Below, in pieces: positions 42,508 to 53,414 of a stretch of DNA of 64,000 nucleotides. The stretch lies in the NCBI RefSeq assembly GCF_001662305.1, contig NZ_BDEP01000016.1, positions 124,001-188,000 of the forward strand. Direction: 5' to 3'. Numbering within the stretch: the first letter of the stretch is position 1; the number at the start of each line of letters is the position of its first letter. The position numbers and the translations under genes were made by a program. Below the pieces are notes generated by a model, which was not told the DNA's origin, did no database searches, and saw nothing but the letters and a program-made list of their open reading frames with translations. Source of the stretch: Halomonas caseinilytica (GTDB lineage: Bacteria > Pseudomonadota > Gammaproteobacteria > Pseudomonadales > Halomonadaceae).

Positions 42508-43590
42508 ATGAATGCCCCCGTTTCCTCGCTTTCTCGACACGCCCTGACCGACCGTACCGGCGAGACTGTCTTGCCAACCCCGGAAGCACTTCGTCACGAC
42601 GTCTCGCTTGCCACGCCGCTCGCCGGTCGTATCCAGCAACACCGCCAGGCCATCCGTGACATCCTTGCCGGCCGCGATGACCGTCTGCTGGTGATCGTCG
42701 GCCCCTGTTCGATTCATGATCCCGTCGCCGCCCTCGACTATGCTCGCCGCCTGGCCGAGCTGGCACCGCGTATCGACGATCGCATCCTACCGGTGATGCG
42801 GGTCTATGTAGAAAAACCTCGCACTACCGTGGGCTGGAAGGGGCTGGCCTATGACCCGGATCTCAATGGTCGCGGTGACATGGCGCGGGGCCTTTCGCTG
42901 TCGCGCCGACTGATGCGAGACATCGCTGAACTGGGGCTGCCGGTCGCCACCGAACTCTTGCAGCCGATGCTGGCCGCCTATCTGGACGACCTGCTGTCCT
43001 GGGTCGCCATCGGGGCGCGTACCACGGAGTCCCAGCTGCATCGGGAACTGGCTAGCGGGCTCGAGGCCGTCGTGGGGTTCAAGAATGCCACCAGCGGAGA
43101 CATCGGAGTCGCGCTGGATGCCATGCATGCCGCTCGGCACCCTCATCAGCATTTCGCCATGGCGCCGGATGGAAGCCCGGTGGTGCGCGAGACTGCCGGC
43201 AATCCTCACACCCATGTGGTCCTGCGGGGCGGGCACGGTGAACCCAATTACCGGGCTCCCCAGGTGGCGGCGAGTCGCCGGGCCCTGGCGGACGCGGGTC
43301 TCTCGCCGCGCCTGATGGTGGACTGCAGCCATGCCAATGCCCGCAAGGACCATCGACGCCAGAGCGAAGTGATGCTCGACGTGCTGGGGCAACGCCTGGC
43401 GGGCGACGATGCCTTGATCGGCCTGATGCTCGAGAGCCACATCCACGAGGGCAAGCAGCCTCTCGAACCCGATCATCTACGCTATGGCGTCTCGGTGACC
43501 GATGCCTGCATCGGCTGGGAGACGACCGAGCACCTGTTGCTGACGGCGGCCGAGAAGTTGCGCCGGGCTTCGCCCGGCGCTGGAAGTTGA
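42508..43590 (+). CDS. aroG: 3-deoxy-7-phosphoheptulonate (DAHP) synthase, class I
   Basis: First step of the shikimate pathway, joining phosphoenolpyruvate and erythrose 4-phosphate. It has 360 residues, the length of AroF/G/H. Typical motifs are VIVGPCSIHDP, RVYVEKPRTTVGWKGLAYDP, ELLQPMLAAY, GARTTESQ, KNATSGD and VDCSHANARKDH. I chose ATG 42508 because GGAG (42495-42498) lies 9 bases before it; ATG 42481 has none. The isozyme (Phe-, Tyr- or Trp-sensitive) is not resolved. It is preceded by a 527-nt leader region with two aromatic-rich small ORFs. Confidence 0.93.
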   Translation: MNAPVSSLSRHALTDRTGETVLPTPEALRHDVSLATPLAGRIQQHRQAIRDILAGRDDRLLVIVGPCSIHDPVAALDYARRLAELAPRIDDRILPVMRVYVEKPRTTVGWKGLAYDPDLNGRGDMARGLSLSRRLMRDIAELGLPVATELLQPMLAAYLDDLLSWVAIGARTTESQLHRELASGLEAVVGFKNATSGDIGVALDAMHAARHPHQHFAMAPDGSPVVRETAGNPHTHVVLRGGHGEPNYRAPQVAASRRALADAGLSPRLMVDCSHANARKDHRRQSEVMLDVLGQRLAGDDALIGLMLESHIHEGKQPLEPDHLRYGVSVTDACIGWETTEHLLLTAAEKLRRASPGAGS

Positions 43591-43655
43591 GAGCTGTAAG
43601 CTTTAAGTAAAACTTTTCTCGTCGTCCTGGGTGGCCGCATGCCGGCTTACGGCTT

Positions 43656-45848
43656 TCAGGCACGCGCCGCGTAGGCGTAAAGCAGCGTTTCCTGGGCGCT
43701 GATCGGGGCGGCGTCGCCGGGCGTCTGCTTGACGTAGGTGCCGTCGCCCTGCAGCAGCCAGCTCTGGCAGTTGTCCACCAGATAGGTCTCGAGATCCTTG
43801 CGCACCCGTGCGGCCAGTTTCTTGTCGAGCAACGGGAAGCAGGTCTCCACGCGATGGAACATGTTGCGTGCCATGAAGTCGGCGCTTGACCCCCAGGTTT
43901 CCGGCTTGCCGTCGTTGTGGAAGTGGAACACCCGGGTGTGCTCGAGGAAGCGGCCGATGATCGAGCGCACGCGAATGGATTCGGAAATGCCGGGCAGGCC
44001 GGGGCGCAGGCAGCACATGCCGCGGATGATCAGATCACATTCCACGCCGGCCTGGGAGGCGCGGTAAAGCGCCTGTATCAGCTTGGGCTCGGTGAGTGAA
44101 TTGCACTTGATGATCAGGTGAGCCCGCTTGCCCTTGCGGGCATGCGCGGCTTCGCGATCGATCATTTCCACCAGGCGCTCGTGCAGGGTGAAGGGCGCGT
44201 GCAGCAGCTTTTCGATCTTGCGTGCCCGGCCCATGCCGGAGAGCTGCTGGAAGACCTTGTGGACGTCGGCGCACAATACCGGGTTGGCGGTGAGCAGGCT
44301 GTAGTCGGTATACAGCTTGGCGGTCTTGGAGTGGTAGTTGCCGGTGCCGAGGTGGGCGTAGTGGCGCAGTTCGCCGCGCTCGCGACGCACGATGTGCATC
44401 ATCTTGGCGTGGGTCTTGTAGGCCATCACGCCGTAGATGACGATGGCGCCGGCCTCCTGCAGCCGCGAGGCGAGAGCCAGGTTGTCGGCTTCGTCGAACC
44501 GCGCCCGCAGTTCGATCACCACGGTTACTTCCTTGCCGTTGCCAGCGGCTTCCACCAGTGCATTGACGATCGGCGAGTCAGCGCCGGTGCGGTAGAGCGT
44601 CTGCTTGATGGCCAGTACATCCGGGTCCCGCGCCGCCTCGCGCAGCAGTTCTTCCACGGGGGCGAAGGACTGGAAGGGGTGATGAAGCAGGATGTCGCCC
44701 TCGGCCATGGCGTGCAGCACGCTGTCGCGCTTGCTCAGCGCCTTGGTCTGGCCGGGGATGAAGGCGCGGTAGAGCAGTTCGGGACGATCCACTTCGCCGA
44801 GCACCGACATCATGCGGGTCAGGTTCACCGGGCCATTGACCCGGTAGAGGTCCGCCTCGCCCAGTTCGAACTGCTTGAGCAGGAAGTCGACGAGTTCGTC
44901 GGGACAGTTGTCGGCTACCTCGAGGCGCACGCCGCTGCCGTAACGGCGTGACAGTAGCTCGCCACGCAGCGCGGAGGCCAGGTCGGAGACGTCCTCGGGA
45001 TCCACGGAGAGATCGGCATTGCGGGTCAGCCGGAACTGGTAGCAACCGCGCACCGACATGCCTGGGAAGACCTCTTCGGCATGGGCGTGGATCATCGATG
45101 ACAGGAAAACGTACTCGGTGAAGCCTTCCTCGCACAGCTCACCGGGCAGGGCGATCACTCGGGGCAGGGAGCGTGGCGCCGGCAGGATCGCCATGCCGCC
45201 CTCGCGGCCGAAGGCATCCTTGCCTTCCAGCTCGACGATGAAGTTCAGGCTCTTGTTGACCAGCCGCGGGAAGGGGTGTGACGGGTCCAGGCCGATGGGG
45301 CTGATCACTGGCATGATCTCGGACTCGAAATAGTCACGGACCCATTCGCGTTGTGCCTCGCTCCAGTCGCCGCGGCGCCGGAACCTCAGGCCCTGCTGCT
45401 CCAGTGCCGGGATGAGATGCTCGTTGAGGATGCGATACTGGCGCTCGACCTGCTCATGAGCGATCTGGGAGATCTCGGCCAGTACCGAGCGGGGCGGTCG
45501 GCCATCGGCGCCGGTCGTCTCGTCGCCCAGGGCCACCTGGTTCTTGAGGCCCGCTACCCGGATCTCGAAGAACTCGTCCATGTTCGACGAGAAGATCAGC
45601 AGGAACATCAGTCGATTGAGGAGCGGATGCGCCTCGTCCAGTGCCTGCTCGAGGACCCGTACGTTGAACTGCAGATGCGACAGTTCGCGATTGAAGTACA
45701 GACCCGGGTCGGTGAGATCGGCTTCCGGGTCCGGCATCGCCTTGGGCTTGATGCCGGTGCGTGTCTGGTTGAGTCGAGGTACCGGGGCCTCGCCGCTCGG
45801 GGTGATGTCCAGCTCGCTTTTGGCCTCTGGGCGATGCGATTCTTCCAT
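43656..45848 (-). CDS. ppk: Polyphosphate kinase 1
   Basis: Makes inorganic polyphosphate from ATP. It has 730 residues; E. coli Ppk is 688 and the extra residues are an N-terminal extension of about 40. The conserved core starts YFNRELSHLQFNVRVLEQA. The phosphohistidine region has THAKMMHIVRR, RHYAHLGTGNYHSKTAKLYTDY, and the C-terminus has LTEPKLIQALYRAS. In Pseudomonas ppk is next to ppx; here they are about 6.6 kb apart. It lies beside hemB as in Pseudomonas. Confidence 0.96.
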   Translation of the reverse strand: MEESHRPEAKSELDITPSGEAPVPRLNQTRTGIKPKAMPDPEADLTDPGLYFNRELSHLQFNVRVLEQALDEAHPLLNRLMFLLIFSSNMDEFFEIRVAGLKNQVALGDETTGADGRPPRSVLAEISQIAHEQVERQYRILNEHLIPALEQQGLRFRRRGDWSEAQREWVRDYFESEIMPVISPIGLDPSHPFPRLVNKSLNFIVELEGKDAFGREGGMAILPAPRSLPRVIALPGELCEEGFTEYVFLSSMIHAHAEEVFPGMSVRGCYQFRLTRNADLSVDPEDVSDLASALRGELLSRRYGSGVRLEVADNCPDELVDFLLKQFELGEADLYRVNGPVNLTRMMSVLGEVDRPELLYRAFIPGQTKALSKRDSVLHAMAEGDILLHHPFQSFAPVEELLREAARDPDVLAIKQTLYRTGADSPIVNALVEAAGNGKEVTVVIELRARFDEADNLALASRLQEAGAIVIYGVMAYKTHAKMMHIVRRERGELRHYAHLGTGNYHSKTAKLYTDYSLLTANPVLCADVHKVFQQLSGMGRARKIEKLLHAPFTLHERLVEMIDREAAHARKGKRAHLIIKCNSLTEPKLIQALYRASQAGVECDLIIRGMCCLRPGLPGISESIRVRSIIGRFLEHTRVFHFHNDGKPETWGSSADFMARNMFHRVETCFPLLDKKLAARVRKDLETYLVDNCQSWLLQGDGTYVKQTPGDAAPISAQETLLYAYAARA

Positions 45849-45893
45849 GGGAGATCCCTGCTGTCGTCAGCCGGCGGGGCTCCCGTCCGGCGT

Positions 45894-47061
<1,168 letters not shown>

Positions 47062-47127
47062 GAAGGGTTCACATTGACTGACCCCGCCCGGCGAAACCGG
47101 TGGGAGCACGCGTTCAAGGAGACGAGC

Positions 47128-47790
47128 ATGAGCAAGCAGGTGGCAGTGATTCTGTCGGGGTGCGGGGTGCAGGACGGCTCGGAGATCTACGAGACCACCC
47201 TGACCCTGCTGCGTCTGGACCAACTGGGCATCGGATATCGCTGCTTCGCCCCGAACATCGATCAGCACGATGTGATCGACCACCGCAATGGGGAGTCCCA
47301 GAGCGAGGAGCGTCGCAACGTGCTCGTCGAATCGGCACGGCTTGCCCGAGGTGATGTCGCGCCACTCGAGGAGCTGGAGGCCGATGAGTTCGACGCCGTG
47401 ATTCTGCCGGGTGGCTTCGGGGTGGCCAAGAACCTTTCCACCTTTGCCGAAGACGGTGCCGATCTGGTCATCCAGGCTGGGCTCGGGGAAGCGCTGGCGG
47501 ACTTCTACGAGGATCGCAAGCCGATCGGCCTGATGTGCATCGCTCCCGTCATGGTGCCGCGACTGCTGGGGCCGGGGATTGCCGTGACCGTCGGTCACGA
47601 TCCGAGCGTGGCCGGCGCGATCAGCGCCATGGGCGGGCTGCACCGCAGCTGCGGTGTCGAGGACATCGTCGTGGATTTCGAGAACCGTGTCGTCACCACG
47701 CCGGCCTACATGCTGGCAACCCGCATCGGCGAAGCCGCCACCGGGATCTTCAAGCTGGTCGACCGTATCGATGAGCTGATGGATCTTTAA
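47128..47790 (+). CDS. elbB: ElbB-type DJ-1/PfpI-superfamily glyoxalase
   Basis: 220-residue class I glutamine amidotransferase-like protein. Motifs are ILSGCGVQDGSEIYE at the N-terminus, PGGFGVAKNLS, and GLMCIAPVM with the nucleophile Cys, typical of ElbB (sigma cross-reacting protein 27A), reported as a glyoxalase III. The ATG at 47128 has AAGGAG upstream; the frame from 47074 has none. It is convergent with the tat genes. Confidence 0.9.
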   Translation: MSKQVAVILSGCGVQDGSEIYETTLTLLRLDQLGIGYRCFAPNIDQHDVIDHRNGESQSEERRNVLVESARLARGDVAPLEELEADEFDAVILPGGFGVAKNLSTFAEDGADLVIQAGLGEALADFYEDRKPIGLMCIAPVMVPRLLGPGIAVTVGHDPSVAGAISAMGGLHRSCGVEDIVVDFENRVVTTPAYMLATRIGEAATGIFKLVDRIDELMDL

Positions 47791-47834
47791 GCTGGAAGAG
47801 CGGTGCTTCGCGCCTGGAAGCTTCAAGCGGGAGG
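47791..47834 (+). repeat. REP-like hairpin element, copy A
   Basis: GCTGGAAGAGCGGTGC-TTC-GCGCCTGGAAGCTTCAAG, directly after the elbB stop codon. Same family as copies at 5361, 53350 (minus) and 58001. Confidence 0.55.
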
Positions 47835-47840
47835 AACAGT

Positions 47841-47868
47841 GCCTCGATGGCTTTGCTATCGAGGCGCT
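47841..47868. terminator. Terminator between elbB and tatC
   Basis: GCCTCGAT (47841-47848) pairs with ATCGAGGC (47858-47865), 8 bp perfect with a 9-nt loop, followed by a T-containing stretch (GCTTTGCATTCATTTG) on the plus strand. The genes are convergent. Confidence 0.6.
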
Positions 47869-47897
47869 TTGCATTCATTTGCCTTTGAGCTTAGAGC

Positions 47898-48650
47898 TTA
47901 TGGCTCGTCGGCCGCATCCGCGTCGCGCTTTCGCTTGATCAGCCGGCCGAACAGCAGCCCCACTTCGTAGAGCAGATACATCGGTATCGCCAACAGGCTT
48001 TGCGAAACGACGTCAGGTGGGGTCAGCAGCATGCCGATGACGAAGCAGCCGAGCACGACGTAGGGGCGTTTGCGGGACAGGCTCTCCACGGTGGTGGCGC
48101 CAGAGAGGATCAGCAGGAAGGTGGCGATGGGAATCTCGAAGGCCACGCCGAAGGCGAAGAACAGCTTGAGGACAAAGTTGAGGTACTGCTGGATGTCGGT
48201 CATCACCGCGACGTTCTCGGGCCCGGCCTGGGTAAAGAACTGGAACAGCAGCGGGAAGACCACGTAGTAGGCGAAGGCGGCGCCGGCGTAGAAAAGCGCG
48301 ATGCTCGAGGCCAGCAGCGGGAGGGCCAGCTTCTTTTCGTTGTCGTACAGGCCCGGGGCGATGAAGGCCCAGGCCTGGTGGAGCACGAAAGGTACGGCAA
48401 TGAAGACCGCCACCATCAGGGTCAGCTTGAACGGCGCGAGGAAGGGCGAGGCCACTTCGGTGGCGATCATCTGCGAGCCTTCCGGCAGCAGCGCCATCAA
48501 GGGGGTGGCAACGAAGGTGTAGATGTCGTTGGCGAAGGCGTAGAGCCCGAGGAATATCACCAGGATGACCACCACGGCGCGCATCAGTCGTGAGCGCAGC
48601 TCGATCAGGTGCTCGATCAGCGGGGCGTGCTTTTGCTCCTGTTGGCTCAT
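47898..48650 (-). CDS. tatC: Sec-independent protein translocase TatC
   Basis: Receptor core of the Tat pathway, which exports folded proteins with twin-arginine signals. It has 250 residues and six membrane segments. Motifs are [16 protein letters not shown] near the N-terminus and [16 protein letters not shown] near 160. The start overlaps the tatB stop by four bases (ATGA). It is the last gene of hisE-tatA-tatB-tatC. Confidence 0.97.
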   Translation of the reverse strand: MSQQEQKHAPLIEHLIELRSRLMRAVVVILVIFLGLYAFANDIYTFVATPLMALLPEGSQMIATEVASPFLAPFKLTLMVAVFIAVPFVLHQAWAFIAPGLYDNEKKLALPLLASSIALFYAGAAFAYYVVFPLLFQFFTQAGPENVAVMTDIQQYLNFVLKLFFAFGVAFEIPIATFLLILSGATTVESLSRKRPYVVLGCFVIGMLLTPPDVVSQSLLAIPMYLLYEVGLLFGRLIKRKRDADAADEP

Positions 48651-49030
48651 CGGGAGGCGGCGTCCTTGTCGGCATCTTTAGAAGTGGATTCGTCGGAGCG
48701 ACGCTCGATGCCTGTGTCGTGGGAGGGCTCATGGCCCGTGGAAGGGGCGTCATCGGTGCTGGGGGTGTCGGTCTTGGCGAGGCCTTCCACATCGCGCTTG
48801 ACGCGATCGACACTCTCGTCGAGCTTTTTCTGCTGCTCGTCGAGCTTGCGGCGCAGCTCTTCTGCCTCGAGCTGGCTGTTGATCTCCCGCTGCATGTCGG
48901 AGACGGAACGCTTGATGCGGCCGATCCAGAGTCCAGCGGTACGGGCCGCGCGAGGCAGGCGCTCGGGACCCAGCACCAGCAGGCCGACGACGGCGAGGAT
49001 CAGGAGTTCGAGAAAGCCGATGTCGAACAT
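48647..49030 (-). CDS. tatB: Sec-independent protein translocase TatB
   Basis: 127 residues. The N-terminal membrane helix ([26 protein letters not shown]) is followed by an amphipathic helix and a long charged C-terminal tail rich in Asp, Lys and Ser. GPERLP is the family landmark. It partners TatC in signal-peptide binding. Confidence 0.95.
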   Translation of the reverse strand: MFDIGFLELLILAVVGLLVLGPERLPRAARTAGLWIGRIKRSVSDMQREINSQLEAEELRRKLDEQQKKLDESVDRVKRDVEGLAKTDTPSTDDAPSTGHEPSHDTGIERRSDESTSKDADKDAASR

Positions 49031-49036
49031 GGCGGC

Positions 49037-49297
49037 TTACTTGCGCTCGTCCTGTTCCTCTGCCTTGCGCTCGGCCTTGACGTCGTAGGTCGTGCCTTCG
49101 TCGTCGTGGCTGACGCGCGCCTGAGGATCGTCCGTGCTCTTGTCGTTGCCCTTTTCGTCCTCGTTCATCGCCTTCTTGAAGCCTTTCACGGCACCGCCCA
49201 GGTCGCCGCCCACATTGCGCAGTTTCTTGGTGCCGAAGATCAGGATGATGATGCCGAGCACGATCAGCAGTTGCCAGATACTGATACCACCTAACAT
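49037..49297 (-). CDS. tatA: Sec-independent protein translocase TatA
   Basis: 86 residues: one membrane helix with [23 protein letters not shown], then an amphipathic helix ([18 protein letters not shown]) and an acidic tail. It forms the Tat pore. ATG 49297 is behind GAGGAAG; a frame to 49399 lacks this and would extend through the hisE-tatA gap. It is 6 bases before tatB. Confidence 0.95.
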   Translation of the reverse strand: MLGGISIWQLLIVLGIIILIFGTKKLRNVGGDLGGAVKGFKKAMNEDEKGNDKSTDDPQARVSHDDEGTTYDVKAERKAEEQDERK

Positions 49298-49379
49298 GGA
49301 GACTTCCTCAGGTTTTGGCTTCGGAGCTGCCGAAGCGAAAGTGCGAATCGGGAGCGTCGATACGGCGACGGTGTCGGCG

Positions 49380-49709
49380 TTATCGAGCGGCCTTCTCATC
49401 GTGCCCGGAAACGCCCAAGCGCCGGGCCAGTTCGTCGAGCACCTGGCGATGATCCAGGTCCAGGTGCGAGAGCATCACCAAGCTATGAAACCACAGGTCG
49501 GCGGTCTCGGCGACCAATGCCTGGCGCTGGTCGTCCCCGCCTCCCTCGGCGTCCTTGGCCGCCAGCAGTGTCTCGGTGGCTTCCTCGCCGACTTTCTCGA
49601 GTATCTTGTTCAAGCCCTTGTGATGCAAGGCGGCCACGTAGGAGTCTTCCGGGTCTGCATGGCGACGCTGTTCGAGCACGTCATGAAGGCGTTCGAGAAT
49701 ATCGCTCAT
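49380..49709 (-). CDS. hisE: Phosphoribosyl-ATP pyrophosphatase
   Basis: 109-residue MazG-like enzyme that hydrolyses phosphoribosyl-ATP to phosphoribosyl-AMP in histidine synthesis. The metal-binding [12 protein letters not shown] segment (Glu residues) is present. It is a separate hisE (not fused to hisI). In Pseudomonas hisI lies just upstream, but here ubiB comes directly before with no hisI in the 25-base gap. Confidence 0.92.
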   Translation of the reverse strand: MSDILERLHDVLEQRRHADPEDSYVAALHHKGLNKILEKVGEEATETLLAAKDAEGGGDDQRQALVAETADLWFHSLVMLSHLDLDHRQVLDELARRLGVSGHDEKAAR

Positions 49710-49734
49710 TGTTTAAGATTCCGTTACAGGGTGA

Positions 49735-51357
49735 TCAGTTCCAGGCCAACAGCAAGGCGCCCAGCAGGGCGGCGCCGAGCACCGGCCAGGGCTGTCCGTC
49801 GGCCCATTCGGCCAGTGGTTGCCAGGCCAGGGCCACGGCCACCAGCAATATGCCCAGGCGCAAGCGCCGATGACGGCGGCTCTGCCGCCCGAGGCGTTGG
49901 CGGATATCATCCACGGCCTCGGACTGGCGGCGTTGATGCTGATGGCCGCGCTCGGCCCGGGCCAGCGCCTGGTGGGCCAGTACGGGAAGTTCCGGTAGCT
50001 GGCGGGAGAGCTCCGGGGCCTGGCGCTTGAGAGATTCCCAGAACCCGCGTGCGCCGGCACGCTCGCGCATCCACTGCTCGAGGAAGGGCTTGGCCGTGGC
50101 CCACAAGTCCAGGTCTGGATAAAGCTGGCGCCCGAGGCCCTCGATATTGAGCAGGGTCTTCTGCAACAGCACCAGTTGCGGCTGGACTTCCATGTTGAAG
50201 CGCCGTGCGGTCTGGAACAGGCCGAGCAGTACCTGGCCGAAGGAGATGTCCTTCAGCGGTTTCTCGAGAATCGGCTCGCAGACGGTACGCACGGCGGCGG
50301 CGAATTCGTTGGCCCGGGTGTCCTCGCCGACCCAGCCGGACTCGATGTGCAGAGCGGCGACCTCGTAGTAGTCCTGGTGGAAGAAGGCCAGCAGGTTGCG
50401 AGCCAGATAGTCCTGGTCCTCGCGGGTCAGGCTGCCGACGATGCCGCAGTCGATGGCGATGTACTGCGGATCCCGGGGTGTCTCGCGGGCCACGAAGATG
50501 TTGCCCGGGTGCATGTCGGCATGGAAGAAGTTGTCGCGAAAGACCTGGGTGAAGAAGATTTCCACACCGCGTTCGGCGAGTTTCTTGAGGTCGGTGCCCT
50601 GGGCCTCGAGTGCGGCCGTATCGGCCACGGGGACGCCGTGGATGCGTTCCTGGACCATGACCCGATGGCGGGTCAGGTCCCAGTGGATTGCCGGTACGTA
50701 CAGCAGCGGCGAGTACTGGAAGTTGCGCTTGAGCTGGGAAGTATTGGCGGCTTCCTTGGTCAGGTCGAGCTCGTCGAACAGCGTCGATTCGTAGTCGCGC
50801 ACCACCTCGACCGGTCGCAGGCGGCGGGCCTCGGGAATCCGTGCCAGGATGCCGGCGAGCCGGTACAGCAGCGCCATGTCCTGGCGCATGACTCTTTCGA
50901 TGCCGGGGCGGATAATCTTGACTACCACATCCTCGCCGCTGTGAAGGGTCGCGGCGTGAACCTGCGCGATGGAGGCCGATGCCAGGGGCTCGGTGGCGAA
51001 GCGGGCAAAGGCCTCGTCGAGTGACATGCCGAGTTCCTGCTCGACCAGCGCGCTGGCCTGTTCGCCGGGGAAGGGCGGGACCTGGTCCTGGAGACGCTTG
51101 AGCTCATCGGCGATATCCGGCGGCAACAGGTCACGACGCGTCGACAGCACCTGGCCGAACTTGATGAAGATCGGCCCGAGGGTCTCCAGGGCCAGACGCA
51201 ACCGCTCGCCGCGGCAGCGCGGGCCGGTGGGGATCAGGCGCAGCGGCGACACCAGGAAGAGCCCGCGCAGCCACCAGGGCATGCGCGTCAACGGCAGCAG
51301 GGTATCCAGCCGATAGCGGCTGATGACCCAGGTGATGCGCAGCAGGCGCGAGATCAT
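49735..51357 (-). CDS. ubiB: Ubiquinone biosynthesis regulatory protein kinase UbiB
   Basis: 540-residue atypical kinase of the ABC1/ADCK family, needed for ubiquinone synthesis. The family KxGQ motif is in [19 protein letters not shown] near residue 65, the ATP-binding region has [15 protein letters not shown], and [12 protein letters not shown] with [10 protein letters not shown] form the catalytic loop and metal-binding motif. The C-terminus has two membrane segments. It starts four bases inside ubiJ (ATGA overlap). Confidence 0.96.
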   Translation of the reverse strand: MISRLLRITWVISRYRLDTLLPLTRMPWWLRGLFLVSPLRLIPTGPRCRGERLRLALETLGPIFIKFGQVLSTRRDLLPPDIADELKRLQDQVPPFPGEQASALVEQELGMSLDEAFARFATEPLASASIAQVHAATLHSGEDVVVKIIRPGIERVMRQDMALLYRLAGILARIPEARRLRPVEVVRDYESTLFDELDLTKEAANTSQLKRNFQYSPLLYVPAIHWDLTRHRVMVQERIHGVPVADTAALEAQGTDLKKLAERGVEIFFTQVFRDNFFHADMHPGNIFVARETPRDPQYIAIDCGIVGSLTREDQDYLARNLLAFFHQDYYEVAALHIESGWVGEDTRANEFAAAVRTVCEPILEKPLKDISFGQVLLGLFQTARRFNMEVQPQLVLLQKTLLNIEGLGRQLYPDLDLWATAKPFLEQWMRERAGARGFWESLKRQAPELSRQLPELPVLAHQALARAERGHQHQRRQSEAVDDIRQRLGRQSRRHRRLRLGILLVAVALAWQPLAEWADGQPWPVLGAALLGALLLAWN

Positions 51358-51989
51358 GCCGAGGTCTCCGGGGCGGTCAGCCGACGGCGCAGCCGTTCGA
51401 GGCGCGCCTCAAGGCGATCGGTGGCGAGTTCCAGTTCGGTGAGGTGGTCTCGCATCACCTCGAACTGATGCTGTCCCGGCAACCACCTGGCCTCTTCGAA
51501 GACATACTCGGCCACGTCGGCGCGTAACTCGCGCTGGGTGCGAAGCCCCCAGCGACCGACGCTGCGCATACCCTCGGCCAGGCTATGGGCGGGCACGTCG
51601 CCGAGCCAGCGTGCCAGTTCGCCTTCCCAATCCAGGTCGAGGTCCAGCAGCAGGTCGCGGACTTCTTCCAGCAGGTGGACGCGGCCTCTGACCGAGAGCT
51701 TGCCCTGAAACATCAGGCGCTCGATGGAGGCGCCGCCGAGCAGCTCGCCGAGGGTCTCGGTGTCGAGCTCGACGATGGCATCGAAGGAGGCTTCATCGGG
51801 CTCGTCCGGGCGCAACAGGTCGATGCCGCCGGAGTGGAAGTGGGCGCTCAGCGCCAGGGAGGGAGCTTCCAGGCGCAGCAGGATGCATTTTCCGGCCAGT
51901 CGCGCCAACCGTGAGGGCGCGGCGGGGTCGCGGGCGAGCAAGGCATTGAGGGTGCGTTCGAGGCCGGCCAGCAAGAGGGTCGATGTCAT
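51354..51989 (-). CDS. ubiJ: Ubiquinone biosynthesis accessory factor UbiJ
   Basis: 211-residue protein with an N-terminal SCP2-type lipid-binding domain (residues ~20-120) and a C-terminal helical/coiled region ending in repeated Arg/Leu heptads ([22 protein letters not shown]). In E. coli UbiJ forms the soluble Ubi metabolon with UbiK. It lies between ubiE and ubiB, the classic order. Confidence 0.92.
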   Translation of the reverse strand: MTSTLLLAGLERTLNALLARDPAAPSRLARLAGKCILLRLEAPSLALSAHFHSGGIDLLRPDEPDEASFDAIVELDTETLGELLGGASIERLMFQGKLSVRGRVHLLEEVRDLLLDLDLDWEGELARWLGDVPAHSLAEGMRSVGRWGLRTQRELRADVAEYVFEEARWLPGQHQFEVMRDHLTELELATDRLEARLERLRRRLTAPETSA

Positions 51990-51996
51990 CTCGGCC

Positions 51997-52749
51997 TCAC
52001 AGTTTGATGCCGCGATGCAGGGCGACGATGCCGCCGGTGAGGTTGGTGTACTCGACGCGCTCCAGGCCGGCGGTTTCCATCATTCCCTTGAGGGTCTCCT
52101 GGTCGGGGTGCATGCGAATCGACTCGGCCAGATAGCGATAGCTGTCGGCGTCGCCGGCGACGCATTCGCCCATGCGGGGCAACAGGCGGAAGGAATACTC
52201 GTCGTAGGCTCGGTTGAGCAAGGCGCTGCGGGGCTTGGAGAACTCCAGGACCAGCAGTCGGCCACCGGGCTTGAGCACTCGTGTCATGGAACGCAGGGCG
52301 GCGTTCTGGTCGGTGACGTTGCGCAGGCCGAAGGCGATGGTGATGCAGTCGAAGCTGTTGTCGGGAAAGGGCAGGGTCTCGGCGTTGGCCTGCACGTACT
52401 CGACATTGCCGCCCACGCCGCGATCAATCAGCTTGTCACGGCCGACCCGCAGCATGGATTCGTTGATGTCGGCCAGAACCACGCGGCCACGTGGGCCGAC
52501 CAGTCGCGAGAACCTGAAGGTCAAATCGCCCGTGCCGCCGGCGATATCGAGCACGTTGTGGCCGGGTCGTACGCCGGCTCGCTCGATGGTCAGGCGTTTC
52601 CAGACCCGGTGGATGCCAAAGGACATCAGGTCGTTCATCACATCATAGCGGGATGCCACCGAATGGAAGACGTCTGCCACGCGGGAGGCCTTCTCCGTGA
52701 CCGGGACTTCCTGGTAGCCGAAATGCGTGGTGTGCTTGTCGCTGGTCAT
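51997..52749 (-). CDS. ubiE: Ubiquinone/menaquinone biosynthesis C-methyltransferase
   Basis: SAM-dependent C-methyltransferase, 250 residues. The SAM motif [12 protein letters not shown] is near residue 70, preceded by [18 protein letters not shown] (UbiE/COQ5 signature) and followed by AFGLRNVTD and VLEFSKPRS. It heads the ubiE-ubiJ-ubiB-hisE-tat set and is seven bases before ubiJ. Confidence 0.96.
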   Translation of the reverse strand: MTSDKHTTHFGYQEVPVTEKASRVADVFHSVASRYDVMNDLMSFGIHRVWKRLTIERAGVRPGHNVLDIAGGTGDLTFRFSRLVGPRGRVVLADINESMLRVGRDKLIDRGVGGNVEYVQANAETLPFPDNSFDCITIAFGLRNVTDQNAALRSMTRVLKPGGRLLVLEFSKPRSALLNRAYDEYSFRLLPRMGECVAGDADSYRYLAESIRMHPDQETLKGMMETAGLERVEYTNLTGGIVALHRGIKL

Positions 52750-52915
52750 GCGAGGGGCTCCCGAATCAGCTGCACTGAAGGAGGCGAGGCCAGGCCTCGC
52801 TCGATGGGGCGATATTGTAGCGCCCCGTGACCGCCCTTGTCTTGACGCCGATGCCGGTCACCCAGCCGGGGAAGCGGAAGAGTTCTGGGGGCGGCAAGAA
52901 CATCCTCGCTTGTCC

Positions 52916-53302
52916 CTACAGTTGCTTGATCTCGATGCCCATCGGCTCTCGCGAGGCGCCGGCTTCCTCCAGGCGTTTCAGGTAATCGGCCCAGTTGGCG
53001 TCACGGTGCTGGATGAGGTCGTGCAGATAGTCCCAGCTGTACAGGCCGCTGTCGTGGCCATCGTCGAAGTGCAGCTTGATCGCGTAGCGGCCGACCCGCG
53101 AAATGTTGGCCAGACCGACGTCCTTCTTGCCGACCTGCAGGGTGGCGGACTCGGGGCCACCGTGGCCCCGCACCTCGGCGGACGGCGAGAAGACGCGCAG
53201 ATATTCCACCGACAGACGCTGGCTCGTGCCGTCGGCGTAGCCGAGTTCGAGCTCACGGGCCTGCTTGTGGTAGTGGATCTTGGTGGGGATCGGAGCGGAC
53301 AT
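52916..53302 (-). CDS. DUF971 / gamma-butyrobetaine hydroxylase-like N-terminal domain protein
   Basis: 128-residue small protein of the DUF971 family (the N-terminal domain found alone). Motif LSVEYLRVFSPSAEVRGHG and YAIKLHFDDGHDSGLYSWDYL are typical. The role is unknown, with suspected links to iron-sulfur or carnitine-type enzymes. ATG 53302 has GGAGG five bases before it; the upstream in-frame GTG at 53308 is less likely. It follows hslU as in Pseudomonas. The 166-base gap down to ubiE holds no gene; Pseudomonas has the pha cluster there. Confidence 0.88.
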   Translation of the reverse strand: MSAPIPTKIHYHKQARELELGYADGTSQRLSVEYLRVFSPSAEVRGHGGPESATLQVGKKDVGLANISRVGRYAIKLHFDDGHDSGLYSWDYLHDLIQHRDANWADYLKRLEEAGASREPMGIEIKQL

Positions 53303-53349
53303 GGGCACCTCCGGTGAGAGGAAAGACGGAAGAGGGAAGGAAGAAGAAG

Positions 53350-53396
53350 GGCTCCTCTTCTTCCTTCAAGGCGCGAAGCGCCGATCTTCCTTCTCT
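53350..53396 (-). repeat. REP-like hairpin element, copy D
   Basis: On the minus strand: GAAGATCGGCGCTTCG then CGCCTTGAAGGAAGAAG, about 20 nt after the hslU stop. It is the best match to the family consensus (see 5361, 47791, 58001). Flanking purine-rich runs are on both sides. Confidence 0.6.
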
Positions 53397-53414
53397 AAGC
53401 GGCGCGGCCGCAGC

